Below are positions 55,657-64,000 of a stretch of DNA of 64,000 bases, piece after piece. This DNA is from Planctomycetota bacterium (lineage in GTDB: Bacteria; Planctomycetota; UBA1135; JADKAF01). A program made the position numbers and the translations under genes. Under the pieces are notes generated by a model, which worked only from the letters and a program-made list of their open reading frames with translations, had not been told where the DNA came from and searched no databases. Position 1 is the first letter of the stretch; each line of letters begins with the position of its first letter. Where the stretch lies: positions 5,642,001 to 5,706,000 of the forward strand of contig JADKAF010000001.1 of NCBI GenBank assembly GCA_016719295.1, in the 5' to 3' direction.

Positions 55657-55711
55657 CACGGCACAGTGAAGGTGCGAGGCACCTTCACTGTGGCACCTTC
55701 ACTGTGCCGTG
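55657..55711. repeat. Nested palindromic repeat after carB
   Basis: 19-base arms at 55657-55675 and 55693-55711 pair perfectly. Inside, 55663-55675 also pairs with 55679-55691 (13 bp, 3-base loop), so two structures compete. The unit GGCACCTTCACTGTG appears twice in direct orientation. The repeat belongs to a GGTGCC-type dispersed palindrome class. Confidence 0.75.
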
Positions 55712-56480
55712 GGCCGCGCGACGGCGTCGAGCAGCGCTTGGGCGCGGGCGAGCGGATCCTCCGCCGAGGTGAGGATGCGGAAGACCTGATCGAGGTCCGC
55801 ATCCGAGCCCGCGCGTGCGCGCAGCGCGGCGAGGTCGCCCGAGGCCACGACGCGGCCCTGGTGCAGCACGACCATCGCGTCGGCGACGCGCTCGACGACG
55901 TCGAGGATATGCGAGGTGTAGAGCACCGCCTTGCCGCGGCGCTTCATCTCCTGCAGCAGCGCCTTCAGCAGCCCGGCCGTCTCCGCGTCGAGGCCCGAGA
56001 GGGCTCGTCGAAGATCACGACCGCGGGATCGTGGAGCAGCGCCGCGCTGATCAGCACCTTCTGGCGCATGCCCTTCGAGAAGGTCGCGATCGGGGCGTCG
56101 AGCACCTCGCGGATCTTCAGGAGCTCGAGCAGGCTCTCGATGCGCCGCAGCGCGAGCGCATCGTCGAGGCCTTGGAGCCGAGCGAAGAGCAGCAGATGCT
56201 CGCGCGGCGTCAGCGCCTCGTAGAGCGCGGGCAGCTCCGGCACATAGCCCAGCTTCCGCCGCGCCGCGACGGGATCGCGCACGGCGTCGATGCCCGCGAG
56301 GGTGATCGTGCCTCGCGTCGGGCGCTTCAGCCCGACCACGGCCTTCAGCGTCGTGCTCTTCCCTGCGCCATTCGGCCCGAGGAGCCCGAGCACCTGTCCG
56401 GGCTCGACGCGGAACGAGACCTCGTGCACGGCGATCTTCTCACCGTAGCGCAGGTGCAACCCCTCGACGACGAGGCTCAT
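55699..56480 (-). pseudogene. ABC transporter ATP-binding protein, frameshifted
   Basis: Walker A (GPNGAGKST), the LSGGQ-like FSKGMRQK signature and Walker B (VVIFDEP) are intact. Just after, at about 56001-56003, three G stand where four would keep the frame: the sequence after DEP should read LSGLDAET, but is shifted. The missing part continues in the other frame (MKRRGKAVLYTSHILDVVERVAD), with the H-loop. The gene is either freshly broken or this is a homopolymer error. It overlaps the permease by four bases. Confidence 0.85.
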
Positions 56481-57619
56481 GGGTGGCGGCTCGCGGCGCG
56501 CAGCTCGCCGGAGTCTTCCTTGGACCAGATCGCGTAGGCGAAGACGAAGTAGCAGAGCGGCACACCCAAGATGAGACCCCAGGGGCCGAGCAGCTTGCCG
56601 CCCACGGTGAGGATCGCCAGCACCATGACCGGGTTCATGTGCAGGGCGGCGCCCATGATGCGCGGGTTCAGGATGTAGGCCTCGAACATGTGCACGATGG
56701 TGATCATCGCGACCAACGCGAACACGATCTGCAATCCGCCGTGGCCGAGGCCGATCAAGCAGATCGGCACCGAGGAGATGAACACGCCCGCGACGGGGAT
56801 GAACGAGAGCAGGAAGACGATGAAGAGCAGGAAGGTGACCTGCGGCATGCCGAAGATCGTGAGGCCGATCCCGGTGAGCGCCGTGTTGCAGACCGCGATC
56901 GCGGCCTGCGCCTGGAAGGTCTTGCCGAGGATCTCGCCGACCTTCACCAGCGGCGCGGCGGCGTGCTCGAAGATGATCTTCAGCCGCGTGCGGCGGAGCT
57001 TGCCGATCTCGTTCTGGAGCCGCGGGAGGTCGAGCAGGATCAGGAACGAGAAGAGCAGCCCGAGGAAGAGGATCGTGCCGGCCTGGATGAGGAAGAAGAT
57101 GAGCCCTTGGAGGAGCTTCGGAACGAGAGCGGTCACCTGCGGCAGGCCCTCCTTCTCGATCCACTCGTCGACGACCTCGCTGCGCAGCGTGGGACCGATC
57201 AGCTCCTGCAGGCTCGGCGGCAGGTCTTGCGAGACGACGGCGATCCAGTTCTTGTCCGGCTGGGCCTTCGCGCGTCCCTCGATCTTCTCGACGTAGTCAT
57301 TCACCGTGTTGGCGATCTGCACCGCCTGCGTCTTCACGTTCGGAACCAGATACCAGCCCGCGGCGACGAAGAGCCCGAGAAGGATCAGGAACGCGATCAC
57401 GATGCGCGGTCGACGCCAGGTGACGAAGCGCTCGATGCTGTGCGTGAACGTGTTCATCAGGTAGGCGAACACGAAGGTCACGAAGATCAGCGCGAAGAAG
57501 TCGCGCAGCAGATACAGGATCCCGATCAAGAGGCCCCAGATCGCCCAGCTCTGGGCGATGGAGCGCGCCCGCGCCCAATCGAAGCGCGAGTGCCGGGGAT
57601 CGATGCTGGTCGTGGTCAT
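56477..57619 (-). CDS. AI-2E/PerM-family permease, 380 aa
   Basis: Eight or so membrane helices are visible in the usual arrangement: two at residues 24-60 and 72-95, a long extracellular part near 100-160, then helices from 165 and a C-terminal group with LSFIPVAGVFISSVP and LNPRIMGAALHMNPVMVLAIL. Substrate unknown; family members move autoinducer-2, Na+ or other ions. It ends four bases into the ABC ATPase start. Confidence 0.9.
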   Translation of the reverse strand: MTTTSIDPRHSRFDWARARSIAQSWAIWGLLIGILYLLRDFFALIFVTFVFAYLMNTFTHSIERFVTWRRPRIVIAFLILLGLFVAAGWYLVPNVKTQAVQIANTVNDYVEKIEGRAKAQPDKNWIAVVSQDLPPSLQELIGPTLRSEVVDEWIEKEGLPQVTALVPKLLQGLIFFLIQAGTILFLGLLFSFLILLDLPRLQNEIGKLRRTRLKIIFEHAAAPLVKVGEILGKTFQAQAAIAVCNTALTGIGLTIFGMPQVTFLLFIVFLLSFIPVAGVFISSVPICLIGLGHGGLQIVFALVAMITIVHMFEAYILNPRIMGAALHMNPVMVLAILTVGGKLLGPWGLILGVPLCYFVFAYAIWSKEDSGELRAASRHP

Positions 57620-57754
57620 CGCCGGGTGAGGTTCCTCCGCGGAAGGCCGGGAGGATACTCGACGCCCTGCGTGGGAGGGGATCCGGAAGCGCTTGTATCC
57701 CGCGCTTCAGCGCCGACAATGGCCCGCCCCGAATCGGGTCGACAGGCGATTCCC

Positions 57755-59236
57755 ATGCTCCACTTCGCTCTCTCGTGCGGCGCCCTGCTCCTGCTCGCCG
57801 CCTGCTCTCAGGAAGGCACCGGCTCGAGCGCACCCCGCGATGTCGCTGCCCTCCGCGAGCGCCTGAAGCAGCTGGTCGAGAGCGGAGATCGCGCGGGCGC
57901 CGTCGCCGCCGCGCAGGAACTGCTCGAGGCCGGGGAGAGCGAGCCCGAGATGCTCGTGGGCATGGCTGGGATCTTCGAGGGCGGTCGCCGGCCCGAGGCG
58001 CTGATCACCGCGCTCGAGCGTCTCTTGCAGAAGCACGCGCTCTCGATCCCCGATCCCGATCTCGCGCTGCGCCTCTGGCTCGGCTACGGACGCGCCTGTG
58101 GCCTGTCGGGGCAGCTCGGCGCCTTCCTCGCGCCCTGGTCGACCGTGCGGGGCGGACCGGAGGCGGCGGTCTCCGCGGCCGATCGCGGCCTCGTGGCGCT
58201 CCTCGAGAACGGACGCGCCGCGGGGCGCAGGGAGGAGCTGAGCGCGGAGATGGACGAAGCGATGCGCCGCGTCCCGGAGCTCGCCGAGCGCCTGCGCGCG
58301 TTCCTGCCGATCCTCGGCGTCGATCGCGCCGCCGCGGTCGCCGCGCGCGGAGTCCTGGGGCTTGAAGCCGGGCTGGATTCGGTGGTTCTCGCCGCCGCGG
58401 AGCAGCGCTACGACGATGCGCGCGCCATGCTCGCGAAGGAGCTCGCCGCGATCCCCGCGGATGCGCCCCAGCGTCGAGAGCTCGTGGCGCTGCAGCTCGA
58501 CCTCGACATCGCGAGCGGCGTGTCGCTCGACGCCTGGCTCGGGCAGCAGCTCTCCGCCCGCGAAGCGATCGAGCTGCGCACCACGATGGGGCGCTACGAC
58601 GAAGCGCTGGCGCTCCTCGCGAGCTCGCAGCAGGACAAGGGCCTCGACGCCGCGCAGCGGCGCCACCTGCACCTGAAGATCCTCCGCGAAGCGGGCCGCG
58701 GCGCCGATGCGCTCACGGCCATCGACCAGATCCTCTCGCAGGCGAGCGGCGAAGCCGGACCGCTGCGCCTGGTTCGGGCGCGCGTGCTCCTCGAGCTCGG
58801 CCGTCTCGAGGAGGCGCTCGGCTTGCTTCGCGACCTCGAGTCCTCGCCGCCTCCGGGGCTGAACCAGATCGCGCTGCGCCAGACCACCTCCCTCGTGCAT
58901 CTCCTCGCCGGTCGGTCGGACGCCGCGCGCGCGTCGGTGGACAGCGCGCGCCGCATCTTCCCGGTCAATCAGAACGAGCTCGAGGAGAGCTGGGGACCCG
59001 CGGTCTACCTCGCCGCTCCGGCCAGCGAGCTCGAGGGGATCGCCTTCGGCTGGACGCGCTTCCCGCGCCTTCGCGACAACGACCGCCGCTTCTACGCCGC
59101 GATGCGAGCGCTGCTCGATGGGGATCGCACGCGAGCGCAGAGCGAGCTCGAGGCCTGCATCGCATGCAGCGTGGGCGGGGAGTACCCGCGGCGCCTGGCC
59201 GAAGCTGCGCTGCGCTCTCCGGCGCTGCAACCCTGA
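57755..59236 (+). CDS. TPR-like lipoprotein, 493 aa
   Basis: A lipobox (LLAACS, Cys17) follows the signal sequence, so it is lipid-anchored. Most of the rest consists of paired helices such as ALITALERLLQKHAL, YDEALALLASSQQ and RLEEALGLLRDLE, a tetratricopeptide-like solenoid for protein contacts. The end has a Cys pair (CIACSVGG). Function unknown. ligA starts 26 bases later. Confidence 0.75.
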   Translation: MLHFALSCGALLLLAACSQEGTGSSAPRDVAALRERLKQLVESGDRAGAVAAAQELLEAGESEPEMLVGMAGIFEGGRRPEALITALERLLQKHALSIPDPDLALRLWLGYGRACGLSGQLGAFLAPWSTVRGGPEAAVSAADRGLVALLENGRAAGRREELSAEMDEAMRRVPELAERLRAFLPILGVDRAAAVAARGVLGLEAGLDSVVLAAAEQRYDDARAMLAKELAAIPADAPQRRELVALQLDLDIASGVSLDAWLGQQLSAREAIELRTTMGRYDEALALLASSQQDKGLDAAQRRHLHLKILREAGRGADALTAIDQILSQASGEAGPLRLVRARVLLELGRLEEALGLLRDLESSPPPGLNQIALRQTTSLVHLLAGRSDAARASVDSARRIFPVNQNELEESWGPAVYLAAPASELEGIAFGWTRFPRLRDNDRRFYAAMRALLDGDRTRAQSELEACIACSVGGEYPRRLAEAALRSPALQP

Positions 59237-59261
59237 GAGCCCGCGCCGCGGTTCCCTGGCG

Positions 59262-61310
59262 ATGACCCGTCCTTCACCGCACCGACGCATCGAGGAGCTG
59301 CGCTCCGAGATCCGCGCGCACGATCGCCGCTACTACGAGCTCGGACGCCCTTCGATCTCCGATGACGAGTACGACCGGCTCTTCCGCGAGCTGCGCGAGC
59401 TCGAGGACGCGCATCCGGAGCTCCGCAGCGAGGACTCGCCGACGCGGCGCGTGGGCTCGGGCCTGCCCGCGGGCTCGGCGATCCCGACGCATCCGCACGC
59501 CGTGCCGATGCTGTCCATCGACAGCCTCTTCGGCGCGGACGAGGTGCGCGAGTTCGATGCGCGCGTGCGGAAGGCGCTGCACGTCGGAGAGGAGCCCGTC
59601 GAATATCTGGTCGAGCCCAAGTACGACGGCGTCTCCGCGGCGCTGATCTACGAGGACGGCCGTCTCGTGCGCGCGCTCTCGCGCGGCGATGGCACGCGCG
59701 GCGAAGACATCACGCGGCATCTGCTCGGCATCCGCCACGTGCCCGTCTCCCTCGCAGGCATCGACGTGCCGCCGCTCGTCGAGGTGCGCGGCGAGGTGAT
59801 CCTGGCGAAGCACAGCTTCGAGCACTTCCGGAAGCTCCGCGCCGCCGAGGGCGGGCAGGTCTTCGCGAACCCGCGCAACACGGTCGCGGGCCTGCTGAAG
59901 CGCCTGGAGCCCGATCCGCAGGCCTTGCAGCGCATGGAGTTCCTGCCGTGGTGGCTGGCGCGCTGCAAGGACGAGCAGGGCGAGGACGTGGCGATCGCTA
60001 CGCTCGAGGAGGCGATGGCGCGCGTCGTCGGCTGGGGCTTCGCGAAGCTCGCGCGCCGCAAGCTCGTGCGCGGCATCGACGCGATCGTCGCCGAGCATGC
60101 GGAGCTCGAGGCGCTCCGCGATGAAGAGCCCTACGAGATGGACGGCCTCGTCGCGAAGGTGAACGCGCTCGCGCTCCACGCGCGCCTCGGCTTCACGGCG
60201 CGCTCGCCGCGCTGGGCGCTCGCGTTCAAGTTCACGGCGCGCCAAGCGACGACGACGCTGCAGGGCATCGAGGTCCAAGTCGGTCGCACCGGACGGCTCA
60301 CGCCGCGCGCCGTCCTGGAGCCCGTCCTGCTCTCGGGCGTCACCGTGCGCCACGCGACGCTGCACAACCTCGCGTACGTCGCCGAGCGCGACATCCGCGT
60401 CGGCGACCGCGTGCTGATCGAACGCGCCGGCGATGTCATCCCGAAGGTGCTGCAGCGCGTCGACGACGAGCGCGGCGAGCGCGAGCGCGCGGCGGCCTTC
60501 GCGATGCCGAGCCAGTGTCCGGTGTGCAGCGCAGCGGTCGAGGTCCACGGCGAGCACCACTACTGCCCGAACCCCGATTGCCCCGCGCAGCTCCGCTGGG
60601 GCGTCGTGCACCTCGCCTCGCGTTCCGCGCTCGACATCGAAGGGCTCGGCGAGAAGTCCGTCGATCAGCTCGTGCAGGCGGGCGTGATCACGAAGTTCTC
60701 GGACGTGTTCGAGCTCCGCGCGGAGCGCTTGGCCGAGTTGGACGGCTGGGGCGAGAAGAGCGCCATGCAGGTGATCGAGGCGGCCGAGCGGGCGAAGACG
60801 CGCGACCTCGCGCGCTGGATCGTCGCCCTCGGCATCCCCGAGGTCGGCTCCGCCACGGCCGACGCTCTGGCCACCGAGCTCGGCACGCTGGAGGCGGTCG
60901 CCAACGCCGATCGCGAGCGGCTCACCTCGATCCACGGCATCGGCGACGAGATGGCGAGCGAGATCCGCGCCTGGTTCGAGTCGCCTGCGAAGCAGGCCCT
61001 GATGGCGAAGCTCGCCGAGCTCGGTGTCCGGCCCACCGCGCGCGCGCTGCGCGCCCGCGAAGGCGCCGCGGCCGGTCAGCTCGCCGGCAAGACCGTGGTG
61101 CTGACTGGCACGCTGAGCTCGCTGACACGAGAGGAGGCCACGGAGAAGCTCCGCGCCCTCGGCGCGAAGGTCGCGGGCTCCGTCTCCAGCAAGACCAGCT
61201 TCGTCGTCGCCGGCGACGCCGCGGGCACGAAGCTCGAGAAGGCGGAGAAGCTCGGGATCCCGGTCCTCGACGAGGCCGCCTTCCGCGCCCTGCTCGACGC
61301 CTCCGGCTGA
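59262..61310 (+). CDS. ligA: NAD-dependent DNA ligase, 682 aa
   Basis: The enzyme seals nicks with NAD+ in replication and repair. The N-terminal Ia domain (YYELGRPSISDDEYDRLFREL) is followed by the adenylation Lys120 in EPKYDG, SRGDGTRGEDIT, the OB fold, a four-Cys zinc finger (CPVC from residue 419 and HYCPNPDC), helix-hairpin-helix motifs and a C-terminal BRCT domain. All parts and length are normal. Confidence 0.97.
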   Translation: MTRPSPHRRIEELRSEIRAHDRRYYELGRPSISDDEYDRLFRELRELEDAHPELRSEDSPTRRVGSGLPAGSAIPTHPHAVPMLSIDSLFGADEVREFDARVRKALHVGEEPVEYLVEPKYDGVSAALIYEDGRLVRALSRGDGTRGEDITRHLLGIRHVPVSLAGIDVPPLVEVRGEVILAKHSFEHFRKLRAAEGGQVFANPRNTVAGLLKRLEPDPQALQRMEFLPWWLARCKDEQGEDVAIATLEEAMARVVGWGFAKLARRKLVRGIDAIVAEHAELEALRDEEPYEMDGLVAKVNALALHARLGFTARSPRWALAFKFTARQATTTLQGIEVQVGRTGRLTPRAVLEPVLLSGVTVRHATLHNLAYVAERDIRVGDRVLIERAGDVIPKVLQRVDDERGERERAAAFAMPSQCPVCSAAVEVHGEHHYCPNPDCPAQLRWGVVHLASRSALDIEGLGEKSVDQLVQAGVITKFSDVFELRAERLAELDGWGEKSAMQVIEAAERAKTRDLARWIVALGIPEVGSATADALATELGTLEAVANADRERLTSIHGIGDEMASEIRAWFESPAKQALMAKLAELGVRPTARALRAREGAAAGQLAGKTVVLTGTLSSLTREEATEKLRALGAKVAGSVSSKTSFVVAGDAAGTKLEKAEKLGIPVLDEAAFRALLDASG

Positions 61311-61347
61311 GCCCTCTTCGACGCCTCCGGCGTAGGTAGGGGCGGGC

Positions 61348-61375
61348 TTGCAATCGCCCCTTCGGTCGGTATCTT
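61348..61375 (+). promoter_or_regulatory. Sigma-70 promoter of tRNA-Val
   Basis: TTGCAA (61348-61353), a 16-base spacer and TATCTT (61370-61375) end 16 bases before the tRNA. Confidence 0.6.
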
Positions 61376-61391
61376 GGGCGCCCCTCTACCC

Positions 61392-61465
61392 GGGCCGCTA
61401 GCTCAGCTGGTTAGAGCGCCATCCTCACACGGTGGAAGTCGCTGGTTCGAGTCCAGCGCGGCCCA
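61392..61465 (+). tRNA. tRNA-Val (anticodon CAC)
   Basis: A full cloverleaf of 74 bases: acceptor GGGCCGC/GCGGCCC with A discriminator, D stem GCTC/GAGC, anticodon stem CCATC/GGTGG (one G-U) with loop CTCACAC, and T stem GCTGG/CCAGC with TTCGAGT. The CCA end is not encoded. Confidence 0.95.
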
Positions 61466-61470
61466 AAACA

Positions 61471-61514
61471 AGATCGCGCGTCGCTCCGAGAGGAACGACG
61501 CGCGATCTCGTTTT
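61471..61514 (+). terminator. Terminator of tRNA-Val
   Basis: A perfect 13-bp stem (61471-61483 with 61496-61508) is followed by CGTTTT. Confidence 0.8.
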
Positions 61515-61562
61515 CCGGAGCGCGTGCGCGGCCTTCCGGCTGTCGCAGCACCTTCGCTCGGC

Positions 61563-62528
61563 TCAGCCGATCGCCTTCTTGATCGCCGCCGTGAGCGCCG
61601 GCACGACCTCGAGCGCGTCGCCGACGATGCCGTAGTCGGCGACCTTGAAGATCGGCGCCTCGGGGTCCTTGTTGATCGCCACGATCGTCTTCGCGGTGCG
61701 CATGCCGGCGAGATGCTGGATGGCGCCGGAGATGCCGACGGCGAAGTAGAGCTGCGGGGCGACCGTCTTGCCGGTCTGCCCGACCTGCTCGGCGTGCGGG
61801 CGCCAGCCGGCGTCGACGACCGCGCGCGAAGCGCCGAGGGCGGCGCGACCGCCGAAGGCGGCGGCCAGGTCCTCGAGCACCTTCCAGTTGCTCGCTTCCT
61901 TCAGGCCGCGACCGCCGGAGACGACGACCGGGGCTTCGGAGACGTCGAGCTTCCCGCTCGCGGAGGCGACGATCTCCTTCACGATCGACTTCAGATCCGC
62001 GGCGGGTGCCGGCATCGACTCGACGGCGGGCGCGCCGCCGCTCTTCGCCTCGGCGAAGACGTTGGGCCGCAGCGTCGCGACGAGGGTCGAGTTCTTGGCG
62101 CGGATCCAGGTGTAGGCCTTGCCGGCCAGCACGGGGCGCCGCGCTTCGACCTTGCCGTCTCCGCTGCTCCGGAGCTCGGTGCAGTCCGAGGCCTGCGCGC
62201 AGCCGAGCTTCTCGGCGAGGCGCGGGGCGAGATCGCGGCCCTGCGAGGTCGCGGCGAAGAAGATCGCGCGCGGCGCGAGCGTCGCTGCGGCAGCGGCGAG
62301 TGCCGCGACGACGGCCTCGGGCGAGAAGTGCGTTCGCTGCGCATCTTCGACCGCCAGGGCCTTCGCGGCGCCTGAGCCCGTGAGCTTCGCGGCGGCGGCT
62401 CGCGCGTGACGCCCGTAGAGCAGGGCGACGACGTCTCCGCCCAAGCGGCTCGCGGCTCCGAGCGCTTCGAGCGAGGCCTTCTTCGGCTGGTCGTCTTTGG
62501 TTTCGACGTAGACGAGGATCGCGGACAT
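61563..62528 (-). CDS. etfA: Electron transfer flavoprotein alpha subunit, 321 aa
   Basis: EtfAB carries electrons from dehydrogenases to the quinone pool. The FAD-binding C-terminal domain is clear: VVSGGRGLKEASNW, ASRAVVDAGW, QVGQTGKTVAPQLYFAVGISGAIQHLAGM and INKDPEAPIFKVADYGIVGD. The N-terminal domain is normal. etfB lies 25 bases upstream on the same strand. Confidence 0.95.
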   Translation of the reverse strand: MSAILVYVETKDDQPKKASLEALGAASRLGGDVVALLYGRHARAAAAKLTGSGAAKALAVEDAQRTHFSPEAVVAALAAAAATLAPRAIFFAATSQGRDLAPRLAEKLGCAQASDCTELRSSGDGKVEARRPVLAGKAYTWIRAKNSTLVATLRPNVFAEAKSGGAPAVESMPAPAADLKSIVKEIVASASGKLDVSEAPVVVSGGRGLKEASNWKVLEDLAAAFGGRAALGASRAVVDAGWRPHAEQVGQTGKTVAPQLYFAVGISGAIQHLAGMRTAKTIVAINKDPEAPIFKVADYGIVGDALEVVPALTAAIKKAIG

Positions 62529-62553
62529 GGCGGGGGTGCCTCCGTCTTAGCTC

Positions 62554-63312
62554 TCAGAGAACCTTGGCTTCTTGCTGCAGCAAGCGGACCAGCTCCGCCA
62601 CCGCGTCCACACCCGAGCCGACGATGCGGCCCCCGCTGCGCTCCGGCGGCATCTCGAACGAGAGCACCTCGACCTGCGCAGCCGCGTATTGCGGCGCCTT
62701 GGTCTCGAGCGGCTTCTTCTTCGCGGCCATGATGCCCTTCAAGCCGGCGTAGCGCGGCTCGTTCAGGCCCTTCTCGCAAGAGAGCACCGCGGGCAGCGAG
62801 AGCTCGAGCACCTCGCGGCCGCCTTCGATCTCGCGCTCGGCGCGGATCGCGCTGCCGTCGATCGCGATCTTCGCGCACTCGATCGCGCAGCCCCAGCCCA
62901 GCCGCGTCGCGACGCGTTGTCCGGTCTGGCTCTGATCGCGATCGACGCCGGTCTTGCCGAGCAGCACGAGCTCGCTGCCGAGCTCCTGGACCGCCGCGGC
63001 GAGCGCGCCCGCGATCTCCTGAGCGTCGCGGAGCTCGGCCTGCGCGTCCTCGAGCAGGATCGCGCGATCGGCGCCCATCGCGAGGGCCGTGCGAAGCTCC
63101 TTCTGCGCATCCGCGCTGCCGACGCACACGACGACCACCTCGCCGGCGCCGCCGCGCGCTTCCTTCAAGCGGAGCGCTTCCTCGATGGCGAACTCGTCGT
63201 AAGGGTTCAGCACGTACTCGACGCCGGTGGAGTCGATCCACGGGCGGCCCGCGCCAGGCTTCACCTTGGTGTCGGTGGCCGGCACGCGCTTCATGCAGAC
63301 GGCGATCTTCAT
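62554..63312 (-). CDS. etfB: Electron transfer flavoprotein beta subunit, 252 aa
   Basis: Typical start MKIAVCMKRVPATDTKVK, then NPYDEFAIEEALRLKE, MGADRAILL and GKTGVDRDQSQTGQRVATRLG; it binds AMP. It is co-transcribed with etfA. Confidence 0.95.
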   Translation of the reverse strand: MKIAVCMKRVPATDTKVKPGAGRPWIDSTGVEYVLNPYDEFAIEEALRLKEARGGAGEVVVVCVGSADAQKELRTALAMGADRAILLEDAQAELRDAQEIAGALAAAVQELGSELVLLGKTGVDRDQSQTGQRVATRLGWGCAIECAKIAIDGSAIRAEREIEGGREVLELSLPAVLSCEKGLNEPRYAGLKGIMAAKKKPLETKAPQYAAAQVEVLSFEMPPERSGGRIVGSGVDAVAELVRLLQQEAKVL

Positions 63313-63377
63313 GGGGCGGAACGGGGCTGGGCGCGACGTGGCCAGAGGGCTCGAGCGCGCAAATGGGGCCGGGAATC

Positions 63378-64000
63378 CTAGGCTCCGCCCCGTTCTCGCG
63401 CTATCTCGAACTCCGGCCTGCGACGACGCGCCCGGTCGCGCAGCACCCGCTCTGGACCGATCTCGATGAAGAGCTCGGTGAGGTCGGGGTCGAGCAGGCG
63501 GCCGCGCTCGGCGCGGAGATAGTCAATGGCCTTCCCCAGCGCCAGAGGTTCGCGGTAGGGCCGCCGGCTCGTGATCGCGTCGTAGTAGTCGGCGACCTTC
63601 ACGATACGCGCTTCCAGAGGGGTCTCCTCTCCGCGCAGGCCGAGGGGATAGCCCGAGCCGTCCCAGTTCTCGTGATGCAGCTCCACCATCGGCAGGTAGG
63701 GCTGGAGGATGCCCATGCCGCGCAAGCACTCCGCGCCGATCGCGGGGTGGCGCCGCATCTCGACCCACTCCTCGGGTGTGAGCGGGCCGGGCTTCTCGAG
63801 GATGGCGTCGGGGGTCCCGATCTTGCCGATGTCGTGAATACGTCCGCCGAAGCGCACGCGCTGCACGACCTCCGGGGCGAGCCCCATCGCGCTCGCGAGG
63901 CGCGCGGAGTAGGAAGCGACGCGCTCGGAGTGCGAGCGCGTGAAGCGGCTCTTCGCGTCGATCATCGCGGCGAGCGCGACGATCGCATCTCGCACGTGCT
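63378..64000 (-). CDS. HD-GYP domain protein, N-terminus outside window
   Basis: HD residues in RIHDIGKIG, the following PAIGAECL histidine and the GYP signature HHENWDGSGYP are complete; a cyclic-di-GMP phosphodiesterase role is expected. The frame remains open at the window end, so the apparent GTG at 63995 is probably internal and a sensor or receiver domain may precede it. Confidence 0.85.
   Translation of the reverse strand, partial: HVRDAIVALAAMIDAKSRFTRSHSERVASYSARLASAMGLAPEVVQRVRFGGRIHDIGKIGTPDAILEKPGPLTPEEWVEMRRHPAIGAECLRGMGILQPYLPMVELHHENWDGSGYPLGLRGEETPLEARIVKVADYYDAITSRRPYREPLALGKAIDYLRAERGRLLDPDLTELFIEIGPERVLRDRARRRRPEFEIARERGGA

Overview
The window is GC-rich bacterial DNA with dense genes, many GTG/TTG starts and frequent 4-base start/stop overlaps. 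Several signs point to Planctomycetota, probably a marine Pla3-type lineage. There is a DUF1580-type protein, a family I know mainly from planctomycetes. Three large secreted proteins share a C-terminal module ending in an '...DPGAN.LGL..SNG'-like motif. There is also an orphan integrase core-binding protein of a type common in planctomycete mobile elements. Lineage is inferred from family content, not measured.

Accessory half (about 1-26.5 kb). A leftward replication block (small phage-type protein, Zn-finger protein, 880-aa AEP/D5-type primase-helicase, DUF1580 protein) lies downstream of four GGGTAAA iterons. Rightward comes a ParB-methyltransferase fusion, two small membrane proteins, a small terminase and two intact paralogous large terminases in tandem. 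Five small genes with shared leader sequences follow, then a structured, terminator-like RNA. No portal, capsid or tail gene is visible, so this looks more like a satellite or integrative element than a standard prophage. Two secreted proteins with a common C-terminal module separate it from a recombination region: an orphan core-binding protein, a complete tyrosine recombinase, an HNH-like gene, a truncated second recombinase and a broken DUF5131 (Gp37/Gp68-like) gene. Next is a two-gene AAA ATPase + subtilisin-like protease module resembling the IetAS defence pair, whose protease gene runs into an IS transposase. A Fic protein with three 24-bp palindromes at an exact 31-bp period upstream closes the accessory region.

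Chromosomal half (about 26.6-64 kb). It begins with a short EF-Ts-like protein, two unknown genes, an alpha/beta hydrolase, a trypsin-like lipoprotein and small unknown proteins. A long leftward run (44.1 to 32.3 kb) holds FolC, a helix-turn-helix protein, a 1136-aa secreted protease with three repeated domains, an ECF sigma/anti-sigma pair, a squalene/phytoene synthase-like enzyme, a HEAT + von Willebrand A protein and a GalT-like protein. Further right are a NUDIX-like protein with a degenerate box, LpxD (so an outer membrane is likely), a membrane protein coupled to AroB, a DUF481 outer-membrane protein, CarB, an ABC ATPase with a one-base frameshift, an AI-2E/PerM-type permease, a TPR-like lipoprotein, LigA, tRNA-Val(CAC) with its own promoter and terminator, EtfA, EtfB and a partial HD-GYP protein.

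The most interesting items are the IetAS-like module interrupted at its 3' end, the headless double-terminase element, the HNH gene between a recombinase and a degraded copy of it, the Fic operator array and the mini EF-Ts. No rRNA or CRISPR array was seen.
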